Origin: Chloroflexi bacterium UBA6622
Lineage (GTDB): Bacteria > Chloroflexota > UBA11872
Length of the DNA: 49,018 nucleotides
Reading direction: 5' to 3'
Assembly (NCBI GenBank): GCA_002433065.1
Contig: DJHK01000021.1
Location: 57,080 to 106,097 of the forward strand
Shown here: positions 43,825 to 49,018 of the stretch, piece by piece
Numbering within the stretch: the stretch's first letter is position 1
Layout of the letters: each line of letters begins with the position of its first letter
Notes under the pieces: model-generated
Databases searched by the model: none
What the model saw: only the letters and a program-made list of their open reading frames with translations
What the model was told of the DNA's origin: nothing
Translations under genes and position numbers: made by a program

Positions 43825-44919
43825 TCACGTGAACTTTCCTCGACCAGCGATTGACCACACGTCGACAACCTCATCGTCCTGCACCACGTATACCGTGTCA
43901 TGGAGGTTGAAGGTCGTGCAGCCATGCCACGGCGTGATCCGAACCTTCTGTCCAGGTTGCAAGTCAGGGTTTTGACTCGTGAGCGAAACCTTCGCATGTT
44001 CCTCCGACAAGCTCTCAATCTCCAGTCCTGACGGATCTTCAATGATTGGAGTTCCGCCCGGCTCAAACGACACCGCCTTGCGACCTGCATCCAGCACCAC
44101 ACGATCGGTCGCGGGACGACTGATTACGCTTGCAAGAATCCAAAACGCTGACTCAAACATGTGCCCCGAGTGTGGTCGAAACCCCGCATCCATGGTGGCG
44201 TAGGTTCCGCATTGCAACTCGGTCCACCCATCGATCTTGCTGGTGATGTCAAACGTGTTGGTCCCACCACCAGTGACCTCACGAATATTCAGCCCCGCGG
44301 CCTCGCACAATGCCTTTGTTTCAATCACCCGGCCCAAGGCGCCACGAGCCGCAGCCGCACGCTCGGCGTGATCTTCAATTGCGACCGTATGCCCCTCGTA
44401 ACCCATCAAGCCCACCAGATCCAATCCCGGAGCCGCTGCAACAGTCTGCGCCAAGGTCACAGCCGGAGCCCCAGCCGCCACACCGCAGCGCTTCATGCCC
44501 ACCTCAATCTCAACCACGACGCCAATCGTTACTCCTGCAGCTACCGCGGCAGCCGATAAATCCTGCACATTCCGAGCATCGTCAACCGCAACCGTTATGC
44601 GGGCATTTTGAGCCAGTGCACAGAGCCGGGAGATTTTTGCAGGGCCCACGACCTGATTCGCAATGAGGACGTCGTGTACACCACCAGCGACCATGGCCTC
44701 GGCCTCGCCAACTTTCGCAGACGTCACCCCTGGTGCCCCAGCCGCAATTTGCATTAACGCGATCTGCGGTGTTTTGTGAGTCTTTACATGCGGCCGGATA
44801 TGAACCGGGGTACCGTCCAGGTACGTCTGAAGCGCCTGAATATTTCGGCGTACGAGATCCAGGTCCACCACTGCTGCCGGTGTATCGATGTCATGAATTG
44901 TTCGTGGGATAAGCCCCAT
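43825..44919 (-). CDS. PLP-dependent alanine racemase/D-threonine aldolase-like enzyme
   Basis: This 364-residue fold-type III PLP protein has the lysine in HVKTHKTP and VGEAEAMV, then VVVEIEVGMKRCG, LMGYEGH and TGGGTNTF. The C-terminal beta domain has VLDAGRKAVSFE and ITPWHGCTTFNLHD, the latter marking the D-threonine aldolase/D-serine dehydratase group with a conserved His and Cys that hold a divalent metal. It likely cleaves or dehydrates a D-hydroxy amino acid. ATG 44919 has GGGGGAG upstream and is preferred to the longer frame. It is divergent from the DUF503 gene. Confidence 0.9.
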   Translation of the reverse strand: MGLIPRTIHDIDTPAAVVDLDLVRRNIQALQTYLDGTPVHIRPHVKTHKTPQIALMQIAAGAPGVTSAKVGEAEAMVAGGVHDVLIANQVVGPAKISRLCALAQNARITVAVDDARNVQDLSAAAVAAGVTIGVVVEIEVGMKRCGVAAGAPAVTLAQTVAAAPGLDLVGLMGYEGHTVAIEDHAERAAAARGALGRVIETKALCEAAGLNIREVTGGGTNTFDITSKIDGWTELQCGTYATMDAGFRPHSGHMFESAFWILASVISRPATDRVVLDAGRKAVSFEPGGTPIIEDPSGLEIESLSEEHAKVSLTSQNPDLQPGQKVRITPWHGCTTFNLHDTVYVVQDDEVVDVWSIAGRGKFT

Positions 44920-45017
44920 GTGTCGTACTCCCCCTCGACGTATGTCGTCGAGCACCACATAGACTGTGACAGGAACACGATATCGGCAACTACTGCGCCT
45001 CCTTCCATGCTCTAACT

Positions 45018-45308
45018 GTGCATATCGGAACACTTGAACTCGGGCTAACGATTCACGCAGCCGCCTCACTCAAGGATCGGCGGCGGACCGTCACCTCACT
45101 GAAACAGCGAGTCCGGAATCGATTTAATGCAGCCGTGGCTGATCTGGACGATGACCCTTCACCAAGCTACGCCCGCATCGGCATCGTGTGTGTCGCGAAC
45201 GACCCACGTCGTCTGGATGCCCAACTCCGTTCCATCGTGGAGTTTGTCGAAGCCCTGCATCTTGATTTAGAAGTCATGCACGATCACATTGACATCATCC
45301 AGTTGTGA
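45018..45308 (+). CDS. DUF503 (YlxP-like) protein
   Basis: This 96-residue protein has the DUF503 pattern: HIGTLELGLTIHAAASLKDRRRTVTSLKQRVRNRFNAAVAD, with the diagnostic SLKxxR and RVxxRFNVxVAE-like stretches, then a beta strand ARIGIVCVAND. It is small, soluble and in Gram-positives is often beside rbfA or nusA. GTG 45018 is the start, divergent from the PLP gene. Function of the family is unproven. Confidence 0.85.
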   Translation: MHIGTLELGLTIHAAASLKDRRRTVTSLKQRVRNRFNAAVADLDDDPSPSYARIGIVCVANDPRRLDAQLRSIVEFVEALHLDLEVMHDHIDIIQL

Positions 45309-45431
45309 ATTCCCGGGGTCTCTGGGGCCAACATGGCTACAATAGAGGTGGATCTAGGTGGATGGTTCGGAGGTGCCGCAGCGGTTATAGCCGTCCCGCC
45401 GGCTTGCCGGTGAGACACTGGAGGTACGCCG

Positions 45432-45521
45432 TTGCCGCTAGAAGCAATTCTGGGAATCGTGGCCTTTGCTGGTCTTTTCGTGATGTGGGCTGTTGTACCA
45501 GCCCGCCTTAGGAAGCGATAG
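45432..45521 (+). CDS. Candidate 29-residue single-pass membrane peptide
   Basis: TTG 45432 opens a 29-codon frame ending at TAG 45519, with GGAGG eight bases upstream. The peptide has one hydrophobic helix (AILGIVAFAGLFVMWAVV) and a basic end (ARLRKR), the layout of regulatory small membrane proteins. The 383-base gap 45309-45691 has no other clear gene. Function unknown. Confidence 0.5.
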   Translation: MPLEAILGIVAFAGLFVMWAVVPARLRKR

Positions 45522-45529
45522 CACTTAGG

Positions 45530-45640
45530 GTTCTTCCCCGAGGAAGGCAACGCACTGTTGCGTCCTGGGCACTGATAGCCCAAACCTGCTCGATGAAACC
45601 GAGCCAGGGATGCCGCTGAGGTTTCCGAACCACCGCCTGA
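45530..45640 (+). ncRNA. Hairpin-rich intergenic RNA candidate
   Basis: Five consecutive hairpins fill about 100 bases: CTTCC/GGAAG (45533), ACGCA/TGCGT (45550), TGGGC/GCCCA (45566), CCT-GCTCG/CGAGC-AGG (45585) and GGTT/AACC (45620). None ends in a T-run. It lies between the 29-codon ORF and the convergent ffh gene, so it could be a bidirectional transcript end, a processed small RNA or a regulatory element. It does not match SRP, tmRNA or RNase P signatures I can check by eye. Confidence 0.35.
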
Positions 45641-45691
45641 TCCGAAATGCCCATCAGCCCCGTAGCCCCCATCACGGCTGCTCCGGCCTGT

Positions 45692-47029
45692 CTACATTCC
45701 CATCATGTTTCGCAGGCCCGACGGCATCTTTCCGGAACTCATCATCTGCATCATCTGGCGTGCCTGCTTGAATTGCTTGAGGAGCTGGTTGACTTCTTGG
45801 ACATTCCGTCCACTACCTGCCGCAATGCGACGCCGACGACTCCCATCAATCAGGTCAGGATTGCTGCGTTCGCCAGGGGTCATCGAAAGAATGATCGCTT
45901 CGAAATGGCGCAGACCATCACCGTCTAGCGCAGCCTGCACATCCGCGTTGTTGGTCATACCACTCATACCGGGCATCATGCCAAGCACCTGGCTCAGCGG
46001 CCCCATCTTCTTGACCTGGTTCAACTGTTCAAGAAAATCGTCCAGGCCGAAGGCATCCTTGCGGAGTTTTTCCTGCAGCTCGAGCGCCCGGTCCTGATCG
46101 ATGGTCGCTTCGGCCCGTTCCACCAACGTGACCACGTCGCCCATTCCGAGAATACGTGACGCGACACGATCGGGATGAAACACCTCGAGCGGTTCAATTT
46201 GTTCGCCGTTGGCGATGAATTTCACCGGGACACCCGTCACCGCACGTATCGAGAGTGCCGCGCCACCACGAGCATCGCCATCCATCTTGGTTAAGACCAA
46301 TCCCGTCAGCGGAGTACGCGCATGAAAGGATTGCGACACGTTAACCGCTTCCTGGCCCGTCGTAGCGTCGGCAATAAACAGCGTTTCCACTGGTTCAACT
46401 CGAGTACTGATCTGCTCGATCTCTTCCATCATCGTGTCATCGAGTTGGAGTCGACCCGCCGTGTCAATCACCACATGTGAATGCGCGTTGTCCACCCCTA
46501 GCTCACGACCCCGGGTCGCAATCTGCACCGGCGTCCGATCATCACCTTCAGCATGAACGGGGACATCAATCTGCTTCCCGAGCGTCCGGAGTTGCTCGAC
46601 AGCCGCCGGTCGATAGGTATCCGCCGCTACGAGTAACGGCCGTCCCCCATCCTGCTTAAACGCGAGCGCCAGCTTGGCGGCCGTGGTGGTCTTCCCAGAG
46701 CCTTGTAAACCGACGAGCAGCACGACGGTTGGAGGCCGTGGGGCCGTAGTGAGCCGTGTCGCCTCACCACCCAGCAAATCAACGAGATGATCGTTCACGA
46801 TCTTGACGACCTGCTGGGCCGGGGTCACGCTTTCAATCACTTCACGGCCAACAGCACGCTCACGAACCGCGGTCACAAAATCGCGAGCTACCCGGAAATT
46901 GACATCGGCTTCCAACAACGCCATGCGGACCTCGCGTAGCGCTTCATCAACTTCTTTTTCACCAAGACGCCCACGACGACCCAGCTTGCTGAACACGCCA
47001 TCGAGGCGCTCCGTCAACGTCTCAAACAT
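45692..47029 (-). CDS. ffh: Signal recognition particle protein Ffh
   Basis: This 445-residue SRP54 GTPase recognises signal sequences and, with 4.5S RNA, delivers ribosomes to FtsY. The N domain (MFETLTERLDGVFSKLG) precedes the G domain: GLQGSGKTTTAAKLAL (G1), VADTYRPAAVEQL, VVIDTAGRLQLD (G3) and LTKMDGDARGGAALS. The Met-rich M domain has GMMPGMSGM, SRRRRIAAGSGR and a terminal MMQMMSSGKMPSGLRNMMGM, all typical. The SRP RNA gene was not found in the window. It is convergent with the small ORF at 45432. Confidence 0.97.
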   Translation of the reverse strand: MFETLTERLDGVFSKLGRRGRLGEKEVDEALREVRMALLEADVNFRVARDFVTAVRERAVGREVIESVTPAQQVVKIVNDHLVDLLGGEATRLTTAPRPPTVVLLVGLQGSGKTTTAAKLALAFKQDGGRPLLVAADTYRPAAVEQLRTLGKQIDVPVHAEGDDRTPVQIATRGRELGVDNAHSHVVIDTAGRLQLDDTMMEEIEQISTRVEPVETLFIADATTGQEAVNVSQSFHARTPLTGLVLTKMDGDARGGAALSIRAVTGVPVKFIANGEQIEPLEVFHPDRVASRILGMGDVVTLVERAEATIDQDRALELQEKLRKDAFGLDDFLEQLNQVKKMGPLSQVLGMMPGMSGMTNNADVQAALDGDGLRHFEAIILSMTPGERSNPDLIDGSRRRRIAAGSGRNVQEVNQLLKQFKQARQMMQMMSSGKMPSGLRNMMGM

Positions 47030-47139
47030 ATGGACTCGGAATTCATCGGAAGACCATGATTGTACGAAGCCATGGGGCTCAAACGACGTGCATCGGGGGT
47101 TTCATGGATAAAATGCAGGCCGCGGACCTTATTCCGTAT

Positions 47140-47216
47140 GGGGCATTCGTCTAGCGGCTTAGGACACCTCCCTCTCAAGGAGGAGATCGCGGGTTCGAAT
47201 CCCGCATGCCCTACCA
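47140..47216 (+). tRNA. tRNA-Glu, anticodon CUC
   Basis: A complete cloverleaf has acceptor arms GGGGCAT and ATGCCCT with a G-T closing pair, a D region starting CGTCTAGCGGCTTAGGACA, anticodon stem CCTCC/GGAGG with loop CTCTCAA (anticodon CTC), and T arm CGGGTTCGAATCCCG. A discriminator A is followed by an encoded CCA. There is no intron. It reads opposite to ffh. Confidence 0.96.
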
Positions 47217-47257
47217 CACACCTAAGAAATTCATGCTGGCAGCACGGTAGTCAGCTT

Positions 47258-47452
47258 TTAACAGACGGTTTGAATGCCACCTTCATGCCTGGAGGTTCCT
47301 TGATTCTTACACTCTCGCATCTGAAAAGATCCGCTCTTTTCTTTCCCCCCGTAGCTGCCATCGTCTGGTTTGTTCGATCCGCCCCCGCAGGCAGCCGCAC
47401 TAACGAGTAACACCAACGCAGCACCAATAGCTGCAACACGAGCGCGACGCAT
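47258..47452 (-). CDS. Small putative lipoprotein
   Basis: This 64-residue ORF from ATG 47452 has a signal peptide (MRRARVAAIGAALVLLVSAAA) with a lipobox-like SAAAC at the cleavage site, followed by a Gly/Ser/Asp linker (GGGSNKPDDGSYGG) and a short charged tail with two more Cys. It appears to be an outer-face lipoprotein fragment or very small lipoprotein. The tail reads poorly in this frame, and another frame carries its own open tail, so a frameshift near 47320 cannot be excluded. It lies between the tRNA and the FAD oxidoreductase. Confidence 0.5.
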   Translation of the reverse strand: MRRARVAAIGAALVLLVSAAACGGGSNKPDDGSYGGKEKSGSFQMRECKNQGTSRHEGGIQTVC

Positions 47453-47502
47453 GATCGACCACCAACGGATTGGTTCGGGTTCGAACTTTTAACCTGCGTA
47501 TC

Positions 47503-49018
47503 TTAGTGGGTATCTGCTGGTGGTTTCCATTCTGTGCGTGGGAGTGCGCCGGGTGGCAGGTACCCCAGCACCCGTTTATCGAACGCAGGCCAGCCGCCTT
47601 CGGCCACAGGCTTGGGCCACTCAAGTTCGAAGCCTTGGGCGAGACACAATTCTTGAAATTCACGCAGCACCTGACGGTCGTCGTGCACGCCCTGCGGACG
47701 GGTGTTCTGGTCGAGGCAGAACGCAGCCAGGAGACCGGCGGCTTCGCCGACATTCCACTCGACCGGGTGAAGGCGAAACGAGCCGTTCGTGAGATGGGTC
47801 ACGCCGAGGTTCTTACAGGCCGGCAGCACGTTTTCAACGCGGACTGGAATGAGGGCCCCCAGTGGGATCTGAAACGGCAAACAGTCCATATGAATGGGGT
47901 GATCGCCCCCGGTGCTGAAGTGGAGGTCGATGTGGTACAGCCCAACCCCGACAGTGTCGAAGAAGTCTTCAGCCTCTGCTGTGCCGCGAGCACTCGCCCC
48001 AATGTGGTTCTCGGTGACCGTGAAGCGAGCTTCGATCCGTCGCGATTCGCGAATATACGGGGCCATCGCCAGCCCGGTGTCGGTGCCCACCATGCCGGGC
48101 GCAAGAAAGAGTCCGGGGTATCCCAGTCCACCGTCAGGCCGTGGGGCCTCGGTCTGCATCCAATAGAGAAAGCTGAGTGACTGCTGCCTCGATTCTTCAA
48201 GGTATTGCTGCACCGTCGCTTCCGGCTTGTCGATGATGTTGCCGCTCATGTAATCGTTCTGTGTCCAAATGACAAGGCTGACCTCGTGGGGCACCGTTCC
48301 GGGCGGGTATTGGGCCGGGTCCACGATGCGGCGCCATGGGAACCAGGCCCGGCGAGGCTCACTCGCCTCGTGAGCGAATAACACCCGATCCTCCCAGCGC
48401 AAGGCGCCCTCCACCTGGCCTTCCGCCTCCAAGAAAGAGCTCGCCGTAAGGACTGGTCGCCCCCACTGAAAGAGTGGCCCACCCCACGGCGGGTCCGTTG
48501 GCGGCTCAAACGTCTTCCAATTCGCGTACTGGGCCGGCTTGTCGATGGTGTAGTCGCCATCAGGGTCAAAGCCCATGGCAAATACCCAAGAGAAGGCCTG
48601 AACGTTGTCAGGCTCCGGATCACCAGCCACGGCATGCGGTTCACCCGTCTCGCGTTGGGACTCAAATCCCGTGCGGTATTCGATGTTCCCAAGCGCCAGC
48701 AAATCACCGAGCTCGGTCGCATCCAGCACATAGGCCGCCTCGATCGTCTCCATGTCGCCCGTGGCAAGATTCGTAAACGTCACAGCCTTCATGACATCGC
48801 CGTCCATGCGAACCGAATGGGGCTGTCGGCCGAGGCGGATCGAGAGAAGCCCAGCCGTTCGAGCCGGGGCGAGCATCGCCTCAAGGACTGCCAGCGCAAT
48901 CCGTGGTTCGTGACAGAGTCGAGACACGAATCCATTGCCAGGATTCAGGTACCGGTTCGATCGAGCGCTCGGCGTGAGGGGCTGGTGGCGTCGGTAGTAG
49001 TCGCGGACAAGGTTCCGA
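47503..49018 (-). CDS. FAD-dependent oxidoreductase (FAD_oxidored), truncated by window edge
   Basis: The frame stays open past the last base, so the N-terminus with the FAD GxGxxG motif lies outside the window. The visible part of about 500 residues begins with RNLVRDYYRRH, passes SNRYLNPGNGFVSRLCHEP, and has YVLDATELGDLLALG (FAD-binding strand near the cofactor), FVPWRR-like FPWRRIVDP, and the C-terminal CKNLGVTHLTNGSFRLHPVEWNVGEAAGLLAAF. This matches the FAD_oxidored (PF12831) group, which oxidises sugars or other alcohols in Planctomycetota and Chloroflexota. GTG 48927 is only an internal codon. Substrate unknown. Confidence 0.85.
   Translation of the reverse strand, partial: RNLVRDYYRRHQPLTPSARSNRYLNPGNGFVSRLCHEPRIALAVLEAMLAPARTAGLLSIRLGRQPHSVRMDGDVMKAVTFTNLATGDMETIEAAYVLDATELGDLLALGNIEYRTGFESQRETGEPHAVAGDPEPDNVQAFSWVFAMGFDPDGDYTIDKPAQYANWKTFEPPTDPPWGGPLFQWGRPVLTASSFLEAEGQVEGALRWEDRVLFAHEASEPRRAWFPWRRIVDPAQYPPGTVPHEVSLVIWTQNDYMSGNIIDKPEATVQQYLEESRQQSLSFLYWMQTEAPRPDGGLGYPGLFLAPGMVGTDTGLAMAPYIRESRRIEARFTVTENHIGASARGTAEAEDFFDTVGVGLYHIDLHFSTGGDHPIHMDCLPFQIPLGALIPVRVENVLPACKNLGVTHLTNGSFRLHPVEWNVGEAAGLLAAFCLDQNTRPQGVHDDRQVLREFQELCLAQGFELEWPKPVAEGGWPAFDKRVLGYLPPGALPRTEWKPPADTH

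Noticed and set aside
43815..44102. Minus-strand extension of the coiled-coil ORF up to 44102
   Set aside because: It lies inside the PLP enzyme gene in another frame; only the part from ATG 43814 has coding character.
45339..45419. 26-codon ORF starting MATIEVDLGG
   Set aside because: No ribosome site and no hydrophobic or conserved pattern; the 29-codon frame that follows is far better supported.
45370..45435. tRNA-Ser, tRNA-Sec or SRP RNA in the DUF503-ffh spacer
   Set aside because: No T-loop, anticodon stem or SRP GGAA signature could be matched; only short GC-rich stems are present.
47251..47439. Alternative minus-strand 62-codon ORF overlapping the small lipoprotein
   Set aside because: It lacks the signal peptide and lipobox; the overlap is noted as a possible frameshift in the lipoprotein entry.

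Overview
The window reads as an ordinary chromosomal stretch of a free-living bacterium, with dense, largely uninterrupted genes and moderately high GC. It has no phage, transposase, CRISPR or plasmid signals. The gene set fits a Chloroflexota-like organism, for example the marine SAR202 relatives: Obg with an OCT domain, a DUF503 protein, a DUF6807 protein, several amidohydrolase, VOC and Gfo/Idh catabolic genes, a phytanoyl-CoA dioxygenase and a FAD_oxidored protein. This placement is an inference from gene content; no 16S rRNA or other decisive marker is present.

Layout. (1) 1-5.3 kb: catabolic genes (degenerate Gfo/Idh-like protein, VOC protein, D-aminoacylase-type amidohydrolase, tiny zinc-motif protein, S9 peptidase). 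(2) 5.4-12.5 kb: glmS, then an AT-rich insert carrying a small glycine-zipper remnant, a 26-codon ORF and a peroxiredoxin, then an ftsB-like gene, dut, tilS and ftsH, a cell-division and housekeeping run. (3) 12.5-17.6 kb: PHP phosphoesterase, two coupled unknown genes, a DUF6807 protein, a small membrane protein, a Gfo/Idh oxidoreductase and a RidA-family protein. (4) 17.7-25.4 kb: gpsA with a probable 58-codon ORF and terminator behind it, mrp, apt, fmdB-like with a hidden 49-codon ORF, a PIG-L-like protein lacking its metal ligands, obg and thrS. (5) 25.5-37.7 kb: SDR, methyltransferase and surE tightly coupled, M32 carboxypeptidase, amidohydrolase plus Rieske protein, a CinA-like/nucleotidyltransferase fusion, an AI-2E exporter, hom-thrC, a PhyH dioxygenase and coaE. 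(6) 38.0-42.6 kb: a complete riboflavin operon behind a promoter and FMN riboswitch (ribD, ribE, ribBA, ribH), ending in an HTH/metallo-beta-lactamase fusion. (7) 42.7-49 kb: sugar isomerase, PLP racemase/aldolase-like gene plus coiled-coil gene, DUF503, a 29-codon membrane peptide candidate and a hairpin-rich spacer, ffh, tRNA-Glu(CUC), a small lipoprotein and a FAD oxidoreductase cut by the window edge.

The most unusual material is sequence-level degeneration and hidden small genes. The RibB half of RibBA has lost nearly all of its catalytic residues inside an otherwise normal FMN-controlled operon. The PIG-L protein has lost its zinc ligands. The last rib gene fuses an HTH domain to an MBL domain with an altered metal motif. 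Four or more short ORFs below usual annotation cut-offs have membrane segments, coupling or ribosome-binding sites that make them credible. I see no clear new defence or mobile system.
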